From positions 1-15,027 of the forward strand of contig JAIPHI010000053.1 of assembly GCA_021735285.1 (NCBI GenBank): a stretch of 15,027 nucleotides of DNA. Direction: 5' to 3'. Each line of letters starts with the position of its first letter. Position 1 is the first letter of the stretch. Under the pieces are notes generated by a model that saw only the letters and a list, made by a program, of their open reading frames with translations, did not search any database and was not told where the DNA came from. This DNA comes from Fidelibacterota bacterium. Lineage in GTDB: Bacteria > Fidelibacterota > UBA2242 > JAFGTP01. Below are positions 1-7,949 of this stretch, piece after piece. Made by a program: the position numbers and the translations under genes.

Positions 1-1079
1 TTAGCCAGGCCAAGCAGATGATCGACACCTTAGAGGCCCATGGTATAAATTATAGCTATCACTTTGAACCGGAAGCGGGCCACTGGTGGGATAAGTCTGA
101 TGAACCGGGTACTGATTGTGTAGATTGGCCACCTTTATTTGACTATTTTGCCAGGCATAGATTGCCGGATAATAATCAGATTAGAAAGGTAGATTTTACT
201 ACAGCTAATCCTGAAATTTCAGCCTGGTCGCATTGGTTAGGGATAATGGCGCAATCAAGACAGCTGCAATTAAGTAATGCAAAATTTCAATGGAATCCCG
301 GATCAGCTTCTTTTGTAGGCCAGACTGAAAATGTTGAACGGTTAAGTCTGAAATTAGACCATATTAATTCTAAAGATACATTGGAAGTAGAAATTGATGG
401 ACAGAAAGTTGATAAGATCCCTTATCCTCAGGAAACTGCTCAACTTTGGTTTGAAAAGGATGTAGATCAAACCTGGCAACAGATTAATAAACCTTCTTCA
501 AGCTTAAAAGGGCCACATAGATATGGAACTTTTAAAAGTGCATTTAACCATCGCTTTATGTTTGTTTATAGTACCCAGGGGACAGCTGCCGAGAACGAAT
601 GGTCTTATAATAAAGCCCGATATGATGCGGAAACTTTCTGGTATCAAGGCAATGGCGCAATTGATATCATACCGGATACTTTATACGATATTGAAAAATA
701 TGCTGATCGCGGAATCATATTATATGGAAATTCTGAAACCAATGCAGCCTGGAGTGATTTATTAGCAGAGAGTCCTGTTCAAGTAGATGGAAATTGTGTC
801 AAAGTAGGAGAAAAAAATATCACGGGAAAAGACCTTGCATGTTTCTTTGTGAGACCCAAAACTAATAGTGATATTGCCAGTGTTGGAGTCGTTTCAGGAA
901 CAGGATTAGTTGGTATGCGGTCAACAAATACTCACTCATATATGTATCCAGCTCACAATTATCCTGATCTGGCTGTTTTTGATTTAAGTCAAAATAGTGA
1001 AAATGACAGAGGTATAATAGTATCAGGGTTTTTTGGGCTGGACTGGTCCCTAAAAAATGGTGATTTTAAATGGAAATAA
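1..1079 (+). CDS. Alpha/beta-hydrolase (prolyl-oligopeptidase-like) secreted protein, 3' part only
   Basis: The reading frame is open back to the left edge (S-Q-A-K-Q precedes the first ATG at 18), so the real start lies outside the window. The first visible residues hold the catalytic-histidine motif E-A-G-H-W-W-D (His codon 81-83), typical of the end of a serine alpha/beta-hydrolase domain; the nucleophile Ser and the acid are off the left edge. About 300 residues of beta-rich C-terminal region follow, with stretches that I recall from large prolyl-oligopeptidase-family proteins of polysaccharide-degrading bacteria (D-A-E-T-F-W-Y, V-V-S-G-T-G-L-V-G-M, G-F-F-G-L-D-W-S). It ends without a T9SS tail. 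It lies 192 bp before the PNGase-like gene on the same strand, so a role in the same glycan or glycoprotein breakdown is plausible. The substrate (peptide or ester) cannot be told. Confidence 0.75.
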   Translation, partial: SQAKQMIDTLEAHGINYSYHFEPEAGHWWDKSDEPGTDCVDWPPLFDYFARHRLPDNNQIRKVDFTTANPEISAWSHWLGIMAQSRQLQLSNAKFQWNPGSASFVGQTENVERLSLKLDHINSKDTLEVEIDGQKVDKIPYPQETAQLWFEKDVDQTWQQINKPSSSLKGPHRYGTFKSAFNHRFMFVYSTQGTAAENEWSYNKARYDAETFWYQGNGAIDIIPDTLYDIEKYADRGIILYGNSETNAAWSDLLAESPVQVDGNCVKVGEKNITGKDLACFFVRPKTNSDIASVGVVSGTGLVGMRSTNTHSYMYPAHNYPDLAVFDLSQNSENDRGIIVSGFFGLDWSLKNGDFKWK

Positions 1080-1085
1080 TTATAC

Positions 1086-1222
1086 ATGAGCCCACTAATA
1101 AAGGTGATTTTACGACAAATGTCATGTTGAGCGAAGTCGAAACATGGACGAGAAAGGTAAGCAGTCACCCTTCGACTCCCCTCATGGTGACGACATTTCA
1201 CCCCTTTCTTAAGCGGACTCAT
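1086..1222. repeat. 137-bp imperfect palindrome (REP/MITE-like)
   Basis: The outer arms pair: 1086-1104 reads ATGAGCCCACTAATAAAGG, and the reverse complement of the right end (1222 inwards) reads ATGAGTCCGCTTAAGAAAGG. A second pair lies inside: GTCATGTTGAGCGAAGTCGA at 1121-1140 against the reverse complement of 1172-1191, GTCACCATGAGGGGAGTCGA. The inner block resembles short dispersed repeats I remember from many Bacteroidota-type genomes. I see no clear target-site duplication. It sits 6 bp after the hydrolase stop codon, so it may also act as a transcript-end hairpin. Confidence 0.6.
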
Positions 1223-1226
1223 ACAT

Positions 1227-1244
1227 GAAGTATAATAATACTTC
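1227..1244. promoter_or_regulatory. Perfect 7-bp dyad upstream of the PNGase-like gene
   Basis: GAAGTAT-AATA-ATACTTC is a perfect inverted repeat with a 4-nt centre, 27 bp before the ATG at 1272. Its position fits an operator or a 5'-UTR hairpin for the amidase-fucosidase transcription unit. No regulator can be assigned from sequence alone, and in AT-rich DNA a dyad of this size can be chance. Confidence 0.3.
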
Positions 1245-1271
1245 TAATTTAATAAGAAAGTAAATCTTACG

Positions 1272-3413
1272 ATGAAAAATATTTACAAATATATTGGACT
1301 AATAATTATCATATTAATTTGCAATTTTCTGATTGCTGGTAATGATACTACTACGGTTACGATTTTTGATGATATTGGAATTCATTACGGAGATGAAAGT
1401 AAATATGAAACAGATTCCGTCAAGGTAGAAAATATGGGCAATATTATAGCCAGAACAATAGAACTACCGGAATTTCAAGGGCCAGTTAAAATTATAGCTC
1501 ATCTTATTGTAAAATCTTATCTTCATCCTTCCCTAACTGATGGAGAAGAAGGCGACCCCTGGGATAGAGCCGGTACAGTCTTTTTATCTGTTCCTGGAAT
1601 GGAAAATATAGAACTGTTAAAGTTTATTACAGGATTTGGCGGAAAGTCAGATTTAACTCATGATGTAACTAACCTGGCTCCGCTTTTACAAGGAGAGACT
1701 ACAATTAAGGCTCTGATTGGTACTTATTCAAGTCCCGCCTGGCAGGTAAATTTTGAATTAAAATATATTCCTATAGACACTTTGGAGAATTCTGACTGGG
1801 CTAATGGAATATATTATGAGACTGACTTGAGAAGAGGAGATGTTACAGCAGAAGAACCAAGTCGTAATGTTACAATTCCGCAAGACCAGGATAGAATCGA
1901 ATTAATTTATTATACTTCCGGACATTCTACAGAAGGGGATGAGTATGACGAATTCCATAAACGGGATAATGTGATCTACATTGACGGGAAGGAAATGTAC
2001 AGATATCAACCCTGGCGGACTGACTGTGAAAATTTTGAAAAGCAAAATCCATATTCAGGTTCCTGGTCGCAAGGAGGGCGAATTGTTTATTCCTATGAAT
2101 TTTCAAGAAGTGGATGGTGTCCGGGGGATAAGGTCTATCCCGTAGTACTAGATGTGACAGATGAACTGACGCCCGGAGAACATAAAATTCAGTTTGCTGT
2201 AGAAAATATTGGGGCTAGAACCGGATATTGGCGTTTATCATCTTATCTTTCTGGGCTAGGTAATATAGAAAATTGGCAACCCAGTGAGATAGAAATTACA
2301 AGCTCCGGTGCTAATCAAATAGTTATGACAGAAACTCCGGTTTCCATTAGAATTGATTTAATTGATAGATATGGCAATATTGTACCATTTACGAATAAGA
2401 CTATCAAGATCAGTTCTGATTCAACTTTTGCTAAATTCAGTAATAATAAGAACAATTGGCAGAATACACTGAATGTTGAGATCGAACATGGCTCGGCTTT
2501 AGTTTGGCTGAGATCAGATAAGGCCGGCCAGATTCCTGTCAAAGTAGAAGAGATTGATACAGAAAACCCACTTTCGGCTCCTGATCCTATTTTCATAAAT
2601 TATTCCAAACCTGAATTTTCAGATAAGATAAATTTTGCTCTATCAGCCACAGCTTCTGCTGATGGCGAATGTGCAACTAGTGAGACAGCTTTCCATGCTA
2701 TCGATGGTTCTCTCGAAACTAAATGGTGCTGTAATAATGGAGCCCCCAATTGGCTAAAAGTAGAATTACAGGATACAACTGCCATAGATTATTTTGTATT
2801 ATATAATGCTGGGGCAGGTCAGGCTCCGGAGGGAGACCCGGGGCATGCAGATAATTCAGGTATGAATACTCAATCCTATAAAATTCAACGCTTAAACAAT
2901 GGTGAATGGGAAGACCTGATTATTGAAGCTGATAATCCAACTACTACGGATGGAAATATTTGCTATCATAAATTGGACCAGCCTATTTTCATGAAAACAG
3001 TTCGCCTCTATACTGATAAGCCTGTAACCAGTAGAATTTATGAATTTGAGATATATAATTTGGATAGTACAGTAACAGATATAGCATCAGATTGCAATGA
3101 TTGTAAGGGGTCACCAGAAAAATTTGAACTACTGCAAACCTATCCCAATCCCTTTAATTCATCCACCCAAATTAAGTTCAGCATCCCAAATTATGGAAGG
3201 GTAAATGTTACAATATTTGATGCTCAAGGTCGTAAAATAAAATCACTGTTAAAAGGAAAATTAAGAAAAGGAGTACATTCATTAGTATGGAATGGAAAAA
3301 ATGAAGAGGGTAATTCTCTGAGTTCGGGAATATATTTTATTAGTATCAAATATTATGATCAAGTCAAAAAATATCGTAGTCTTCGAGTAGCAAGATCTAC
3401 TTATCTAAAATGA
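1272..3413 (+). CDS. Secreted PNGase F-like N-glycan amidase with discoidin-like domain and T9SS tail
   Basis: Predicted role: hydrolysis of the bond between asparagine and the first GlcNAc of N-glycoproteins, outside the cell. Layout: signal peptide (residues 1-22); PNGase F-type double beta-sandwich (about 27-345); an Ig/invasin-like sandwich (about 345-445); an F5/8-type discoidin-like domain (about 451-597) that probably binds glycan; a type A T9SS sorting domain (about 617-713) with Y-P-N-P-F-N at 624-629. Asp98 in W-D-R aligns by hand with catalytic Asp60 of Flavobacterium PNGase F, and Glu227 (D-E-F-H-K-R) with Glu206. The third acid, Glu118, appears to be Gly150. Further family blocks are P-W-R-T-D-C (247-252) and S-R-S-G-W-C-P-G (278-285), whose Cys252 and Cys283 could form a disulfide. 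The ribosome binding site is weak. The fucosidase gene follows after 25 bp, so the two are probably co-transcribed. The fold is well supported; the exact substrate is not. Confidence 0.82.
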   Translation: MKNIYKYIGLIIIILICNFLIAGNDTTTVTIFDDIGIHYGDESKYETDSVKVENMGNIIARTIELPEFQGPVKIIAHLIVKSYLHPSLTDGEEGDPWDRAGTVFLSVPGMENIELLKFITGFGGKSDLTHDVTNLAPLLQGETTIKALIGTYSSPAWQVNFELKYIPIDTLENSDWANGIYYETDLRRGDVTAEEPSRNVTIPQDQDRIELIYYTSGHSTEGDEYDEFHKRDNVIYIDGKEMYRYQPWRTDCENFEKQNPYSGSWSQGGRIVYSYEFSRSGWCPGDKVYPVVLDVTDELTPGEHKIQFAVENIGARTGYWRLSSYLSGLGNIENWQPSEIEITSSGANQIVMTETPVSIRIDLIDRYGNIVPFTNKTIKISSDSTFAKFSNNKNNWQNTLNVEIEHGSALVWLRSDKAGQIPVKVEEIDTENPLSAPDPIFINYSKPEFSDKINFALSATASADGECATSETAFHAIDGSLETKWCCNNGAPNWLKVELQDTTAIDYFVLYNAGAGQAPEGDPGHADNSGMNTQSYKIQRLNNGEWEDLIIEADNPTTTDGNICYHKLDQPIFMKTVRLYTDKPVTSRIYEFEIYNLDSTVTDIASDCNDCKGSPEKFELLQTYPNPFNSSTQIKFSIPNYGRVNVTIFDAQGRKIKSLLKGKLRKGVHSLVWNGKNEEGNSLSSGIYFISIKYYDQVKKYRSLRVARSTYLK

Positions 3414-3438
3414 ATATAAATAGCTATGTGGAGTATTT

Positions 3439-5529
3439 ATGAGTAAAAAATATATTAATTTTATATCTATATTAGTTATTATTTTCACTTTATTAATTGG
3501 AAACTTACCAGCTAAAGATTATTTGAATGAACCGGAAAAAAGAACAGACCTAAGAATGGAATGGTGGCGAAATGCTAGATTCGGTATGTTTATTCATTGG
3601 GGTTTATATTCGATACCGGCAGGTGAATGGAAGGGTGAAACTAACCACGCTGAATGGATCCGTACCACAGCTCAAATACCTTTGGAAACTTATGAAAAAT
3701 TTTTAGATGATTTTAATCCGATAAACTATGACCCTGAAAGATGGGTGAGTCTGGCTAAAAAGGCTGGCATGAAATATATCGTAATTACTACTAAACATCA
3801 CGATGGATTTTGTTTATTTGACAGCAAATACACGGAATTTGATGTCATGTCAACGCCCTATGACAAAGACCTGTTAAAACCATTGGCAGAAGAGTGCCAA
3901 GCTCAGGGAATTAAAATTGGCTGGTACCATTCTATCATGGATTGGCACCATCCTGATTATCTACCCCGTAGAGGCTGGGAGAAAAAACGCTCTACAAAGA
4001 ATGCTGATTTTGGCAAATATGTTCGATACATGAAAAATCAGTTGAGAGAATTGTTAAGCGGGTATGGTGATATCGGAGTGCTTTGGTTTGATGGTGAATG
4101 GGAAAAAACCTGGAATGATAAATTAGGAAGAGATTTGTACAATTATGTACGCAGCCTTCAGAATAGCATTATTATCAATAATCGAGTGGGGGCTAGTCGC
4201 AGTGGTATGGCTGGATTCTCAGATAGTAAGATTTCTGCCGGTGATTTTGGAACACCTGAACAGGAAATCCCGGCAACCGGTAAGCCTGGAGTAGATTGGG
4301 AAACCTGCATGACAATGAACAATCATTGGGGCTATAACAAATATGATGATAACTGGAAATCAACTGAAGATTTAATTCATAAACTAATTGATATTGCATC
4401 CAAAGGTGGCAACTTTTTGCTCAATGTTGGTCCTCAAGCAGACGGCACTTTTCCTGAAGAGAGTGTTACCAGATTAGAAGAGATTGGCCAATGGATGGAC
4501 AAATATGGTGCAGCAATTTATGGAACAAAGGCCAGCCCTTTTAAAAATTTAGAATGGGGAAGATGTACTCAAAAACAACTAGAAGATGGCAGTACAAATT
4601 TATATTTCCATATTTTTGATTGGCCTGCAAACAATAAACTTATAATTCCTGGACTAGTTAATAAAGTTAATAAGGCGTTTCATCCGGATGGAATGCGCAA
4701 ACAATCAATTTCCTTTAGAAAAAAGTTGGATGAGGTGATAATTGATCTTAATCCAAATAAACAAGACAAGTATGCCTCAGTTATAGTGTTAAATATAGAG
4801 GGCAAGCCCGAGATTGCTTATGCTCCCGAAATTATTGCTTTCAATAAAATGTTTGTGGATTCAGTTAGGATCAAGATCAATTCTTCGGTTCAAGAAAAAC
4901 GTATCTATTATACAGTGGATGGTACTGATCCTGGTCAAAATTCTAATTTGTATCAGGCTCCCATAGTTCTATATAACAATGCCCAATTAAAAGCCAGACT
5001 GTTTATTGATTATAAAGCAGTTTCTCCTGTTAGTTCTAAAAAATTTTATAAGGTTAAGCCACTGCCTGCTGAAAATATTTCAAAAATATCTTTAAAAAAT
5101 GGGATACTATGCGAAGAATATAAAGGGGATTGGAATAGATTACCTGATTTTAAAAAACTTAAACCTATTAAAGTAAGTTATGCTAAAAATATTAGTTTAA
5201 ATAATAGCCAACAAAAAGAATATTTTGGATTAAGATATACTGGATTCCTGAAAATTGAGCAAGATGCTGTTTATAAATTTAATACTGTTTCTGATGATGG
5301 GAGTAAATTGTATATTGATAATAAACTGGTAGTTGATAATGATGGATTACATTCGATGAATTTAGCAGAGGGGAGTATTCCTCTAGCAAAAGGATTCCAT
5401 AAAATTGAAGTCCAGTATTTTGACAAGACCGGTGGGAATTATCTCAAAATTTATTGTCAAACAGCAGGTGATGGTAAAAATGAATTGCCCTCTGAAAATC
5501 TGTATATAAATCAATTAGATAAAAAATAA
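3439..5529 (+). CDS. Secreted alpha-L-fucosidase, GH29, with PA14 domain
   Basis: Retaining alpha-L-fucosidase that would remove fucose from N-glycans or other fucosylated glycans. Signal peptide at about 1-25. GH29 barrel at about 30-365, with early blocks R-F-G-M-F-I-H-W-G (47-55) and T-T-K-H-H-D-G-F (117-124), the predicted nucleophile Asp218 in L-W-F-D-G-E-W, and the family block M-N-N-H-W-G-Y-N (293-300). The acid/base is probably Glu274 or Glu276 in T-P-E-Q-E, which I cannot settle by eye. A small beta domain follows, then a chitobiase-C-like stretch (about 465-540, Y-Y-T-V-D-G-T-D-P) and a PA14 domain (about 553-690, with D-D-G-S-K-L-Y-I-D), probably for glycan binding. Unlike its neighbour it has no T9SS tail, so it may stay in the periplasm. 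The start is fixed by GGAG at 3430-3433, 5 nt before the ATG. The 25-bp gap to the amidase gene suggests one operon. Confidence 0.92.
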   Translation: MSKKYINFISILVIIFTLLIGNLPAKDYLNEPEKRTDLRMEWWRNARFGMFIHWGLYSIPAGEWKGETNHAEWIRTTAQIPLETYEKFLDDFNPINYDPERWVSLAKKAGMKYIVITTKHHDGFCLFDSKYTEFDVMSTPYDKDLLKPLAEECQAQGIKIGWYHSIMDWHHPDYLPRRGWEKKRSTKNADFGKYVRYMKNQLRELLSGYGDIGVLWFDGEWEKTWNDKLGRDLYNYVRSLQNSIIINNRVGASRSGMAGFSDSKISAGDFGTPEQEIPATGKPGVDWETCMTMNNHWGYNKYDDNWKSTEDLIHKLIDIASKGGNFLLNVGPQADGTFPEESVTRLEEIGQWMDKYGAAIYGTKASPFKNLEWGRCTQKQLEDGSTNLYFHIFDWPANNKLIIPGLVNKVNKAFHPDGMRKQSISFRKKLDEVIIDLNPNKQDKYASVIVLNIEGKPEIAYAPEIIAFNKMFVDSVRIKINSSVQEKRIYYTVDGTDPGQNSNLYQAPIVLYNNAQLKARLFIDYKAVSPVSSKKFYKVKPLPAENISKISLKNGILCEEYKGDWNRLPDFKKLKPIKVSYAKNISLNNSQQKEYFGLRYTGFLKIEQDAVYKFNTVSDDGSKLYIDNKLVVDNDGLHSMNLAEGSIPLAKGFHKIEVQYFDKTGGNYLKIYCQTAGDGKNELPSENLYINQLDKK

Positions 5530-5671
5530 TTGAAAATTTATATCAAAATGACCTGGTAAATATATTATAATTCTACCGTATTTATCTAATGATTATATGC
5601 TAATAGTTGAGTTTATTCTAGAAGCGGAGAAACTAAATGATATTTGTTACTTAAATGCTTATATTAATTAG

Positions 5672-5692
5672 TTTATTTTTGATTGAAATTAA
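5672..5692. promoter_or_regulatory. Candidate ROK operator upstream of the regulator
   Basis: TTTATTT-N7-AAATTAA is an imperfect dyad (6 of 7 positions pair) that ends just before the ribosome binding site of the ROK gene. E. coli NagC and Mlc bind AT-rich dyads of the form TTATTT...AAATAA, so autoregulation is conceivable. An attaatta direct repeat (5663-5670 and 5688-5695) overlaps it. In such AT-rich DNA this is weak evidence. Confidence 0.25.
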
Positions 5693-5705
5693 TTAGGAGC
5701 TTATT

Positions 5706-6890
5706 ATGCAGACAGGAGATATTAAGTTAATAAAAAACATCAATGTAAGGCTAGTCTTGAATTTGATTAGAAAGCATGAATCGATATCAGCAGCTGAATT
5801 GGCAAAAATAACAGGTATGCGTCCTTCTACAATCTCAAATATTGTAAAAGAATTGCTTGAAAAAGAACTAATAGTTAAACAGGGTAAAGGAGAATCGACT
5901 GAAAAAGGAGGGAAAAGACCTATTTTATTAGGTTTGAATACCGAGGGTAAATATTTTATTGGTCTTGATATTGAGATTGGAATGATAACTGTTGTTTTAT
6001 TAGACCTAACCGGTCAAATTGAATATAAATCAAAGCGTAAAGTCGATTTTAAGGATGATCTGGGTATTCTCGTTCAGGAAATCATAGATTCTGTTAATTG
6101 TGTAATAGATAAACAAAATTTGGAAAAAGAAGAAATTTTAGGAATAGGAATTGCCATTGCTGGGATTGTTAATATTAACGATGGATATGTATCACAATCA
6201 GATATATTGTCGGAAACAAATTTCTCTTTGCTGGAAAAAATAGAAAAGCAGTTTGATATTCCTGTTATGCTAGATAATAATGCTAATGCTTCGGCAATTG
6301 GAGCTAAATGGGTTGGTGCTGCTAAAGAATGTAATAATTTTATCACTATATTGATTGAAATTGAACAAAATGTAGGTGGTTTAGGAATAGGTCTGATTCT
6401 CAATGGTGAATTATATAAAGGTGCTACATTTGGTGCCGGAGAATTAAATATTAAATTGCCGACATTACACGATACAATTTTTACGCAAGAAGTATTACTG
6501 GAGAAAGGAATTGAACTTAAGAAATATAAACAGAATCTTAAGGATATAGACATCGATATTATGGTGAAAGCTGTAAAAATGGGGGATGAAGTAGCAAAAA
6601 AATATTTTAGGATACTGGGTAACCGTCTGGGTAAGATGTTGGCCTATCCGATCTCAATGGTAAATCCGGAAAAACTTGTCATAGCCGGAGAAGTTGCTGA
6701 AGCAGGTGATGCATTGATAAAACCCATTGAAGAACAATTTTCACTGGAAATGCTTCCTATTATAGAAGAAAATCTGGAAATAGTAACCAATCAATATGGT
6801 AAATATTCAGTTGCCATTGGAGCAGCCTCACTAATAATTGACGAATTTTTTAAAGTACCGGTAGTAAAAAGCAGTAAAGTTAAGGTTTAG
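5706..6890 (+). CDS. ROK-family transcriptional regulator (NagC/XylR type), kinase site degenerate
   Basis: DNA-binding sugar sensor, cytoplasmic. Residues about 11-65 form a winged helix-turn-helix with I-S-A-A-E-L-A-K-I-T-G then R-P-S-T-I-S-N-I-V as recognition helix, followed by G-G-K-R-P-I-L-L-G. Residues about 80-385 are an ROK actin-like fold: G-I-G-I-A-I-A-G (146-153), L-I-L-N-G-E-L-Y-K-G-A (230-240), F-G-A-G-E-L (242-247). Two usual ROK elements are missing. The Asp of N-D-A-N is Asn (D-N-N-A-N, 190-194), so kinase activity is unlikely; and after G-A-G-E the zinc-binding G-H and C-G-C-G-x-x-G-C residues are replaced by an unrelated stretch (about 248-260). The start is fixed by AGGAG (5695-5699), 6 nt before the ATG. 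It follows the fucosidase by 176 bp on the same strand, so control of the glycan genes is a fair inference. The ligand is unknown. Confidence 0.85.
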   Translation: MQTGDIKLIKNINVRLVLNLIRKHESISAAELAKITGMRPSTISNIVKELLEKELIVKQGKGESTEKGGKRPILLGLNTEGKYFIGLDIEIGMITVVLLDLTGQIEYKSKRKVDFKDDLGILVQEIIDSVNCVIDKQNLEKEEILGIGIAIAGIVNINDGYVSQSDILSETNFSLLEKIEKQFDIPVMLDNNANASAIGAKWVGAAKECNNFITILIEIEQNVGGLGIGLILNGELYKGATFGAGELNIKLPTLHDTIFTQEVLLEKGIELKKYKQNLKDIDIDIMVKAVKMGDEVAKKYFRILGNRLGKMLAYPISMVNPEKLVIAGEVAEAGDALIKPIEEQFSLEMLPIIEENLEIVTNQYGKYSVAIGAASLIIDEFFKVPVVKSSKVKV

Positions 6891-7236
6891 CAAACATTGA
6901 CTTTGATTCTTATAAAATAATCTGATAATATTTGTTATTATTTGAAGAGTTATAATATCATCTATAGATTAATTAAATATTTACAAACAATAATATTCAA
7001 AAATTAGGATCTCTAAGATACTTTATGATTGCCAAATGCGAAAAAGTAATAAAAAATGGATAGCATCTTCCTGAATAGATCATTAAATAAGAAAGACATA
7101 CAGACAGGAATGGCCGGGATATAAGATAAGCGTTCCGAAATATACTTATTAAAAAATATTCATTAATTAAAAGAGTATCACAGATTCTTTTTTATTCTAA
7201 TAATTCCTCGAGACTCTGCCTTGGTATGGTTCATTT
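6891..7236. other. Non-coding, no recognised feature
   Basis: Very AT-rich stretch after the ROK gene. I find no plausible gene, tRNA or strong terminator; the only structure is a 6-bp A/T stem (ataata/tattat) near 6920-6950, too weak to call. Confidence 0.5.
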
Positions 7237-7297
7237 GTAGCACAACTATCCTTAGTTGTGTTTTTTATCCGGAGCCCTCAATGGGCTGAGGAAAAAA
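7237..7297 (+). repeat. Unit A of the GTAG two-hairpin repeat family (REP-like)
   Basis: GTAG at 7237-7240, then hairpin 1, CACAACTA (7241-7248) with TAGTTGTG (7253-7260) and loop TCCT, then hairpin 2, AGCCC (7273-7277), loop TCAAT (7278-7282), GGGCT (7283-7287). Outside hairpin 2 a T-run and an A-run extend the stem. It is the only copy found far from the 12.7-14.5 kb cluster. Hairpin 1 followed by six T (7261-7266) could also act as a terminator for + strand transcription coming from the ROK gene. Confidence 0.75.
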
Positions 7298-7422
7298 ATG
7301 GAAATGAAAATATTGTTTTATTTATCAGCTATGATTACTGAAGATATAAATAGCCTTTTTTATTCTCTATAAATTCTTTCCAACATTTTAACTGTTATCA
7401 TCTGCATATTCTCTATCCTGCT

Positions 7423-7450
7423 GTTACTTTTGTCTCGCCACAAAAGTAAC
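7423..7450. repeat. Perfect 11-bp inverted repeat at the head of the fold-back element
   Basis: GTTACTTTTGT (7423-7433), loop CTCGCC, ACAAAAGTAAC (7440-7450). From memory, this type of sequence recurs between genes in Bacteroidota and relatives; I cannot confirm that here. It directly precedes the larger fold-back at 7463-7662 and is probably part of the same dispersed element. Confidence 0.6.
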
Positions 7451-7462
7451 CAAAAAGGCGCC

Positions 7463-7662
7463 GCCGGGATAATTAAATGCTAAAATTTAGTTCGCTTTAC
7501 TGAAAATATTATAATGCTCTGAAATTATTGCTAGTGATTTCAATTAGGAGCTTTGGATTATATTTTTCAGTAAATTAAACTATCGTAGCTCACATTCGCT
7601 GAAAAATATTTTTTAACCGTTTTGCTCCTAAATTTTCAAGACGCATTTAATTATCATGCCGG
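7463..7662. repeat. About 200-bp fold-back repeat
   Basis: The outer left arm 7463-7490 pairs imperfectly with 7628-7662: the reverse complement of the left arm contains CTAAATTTTAGCATTTAATT, and the right arm reads CTAAATTTTCAAGACGCATTTAATT. Two inner arms also pair: TACTGAAAATAT (7499-7510) with ATATTTTTCAGTA (7561-7573), and AATTAGGAGC (7542-7551) with GCTCCTAAATT (7624-7634). No protein is encoded. It looks like a non-autonomous dispersed element or an intergenic structured repeat. Confidence 0.5.
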
Positions 7663-7663
7663 A

Positions 7664-7924
7664 AAATTTTTATGAGGTATTGAAAATTGAAATCTGATTG
7701 AGCAAAAGTGATTTTATATTAACTGATTACAAGCTTGAATATGTATTCTATTCCCATTAACCATTATCATAATAAATCTTAGAGAGCCATTCTGAAATAT
7801 TAGCTTGTATTTATCCAAAAGGGGATTTTTGGTAAGTAATGTCAGTTGAAAAGACCGCATTTAGCGTTACTCGAAAATATTAATCAAGGCCATTTTTAAC
7901 TTATTTTAAAGGTGACTTATGAAT
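7664..7924. other. Non-coding, nothing recognised
   Basis: Between the fold-back repeat and the lipoprotein stop codon I see no gene, RNA or convincing hairpin on either strand apart from a 6-bp CCAAAA/TTTTGG stem near 7820. Confidence 0.45.
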
Positions 7925-7949
7925 GTATATGTCTTAAAAAGACATATAC
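7925..7949. repeat. Perfect 10-bp inverted repeat over the lipoprotein stop codon
   Basis: GTATATGTCT (7925-7934), a 5-nt loop, AGACATATAC (7940-7949). On the - strand one arm encodes the Y-M-S end of the protein and the TAA stop (7936-7934) starts in the loop. No T-run follows, so it is not a standard terminator; it may stabilise the 3' end of the mRNA or bind a protein. Confidence 0.5.

Noticed and set aside
989..1222. 77-residue - strand reading frame over the hydrolase 3' end
   Set aside because: Its coding potential comes from the 137-bp palindrome and the antisense of the hydrolase gene.
6074..6553. 159-residue - strand reading frame inside the ROK gene
   Set aside because: Complementary-strand shadow of a clear ROK domain, without family features or a ribosome binding site.
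6891..7933. tRNA, rRNA or known riboswitch in the long intergenic region
   Set aside because: No cloverleaf, rRNA core or riboswitch motif could be recognised by eye; the only structures are the repeats listed.
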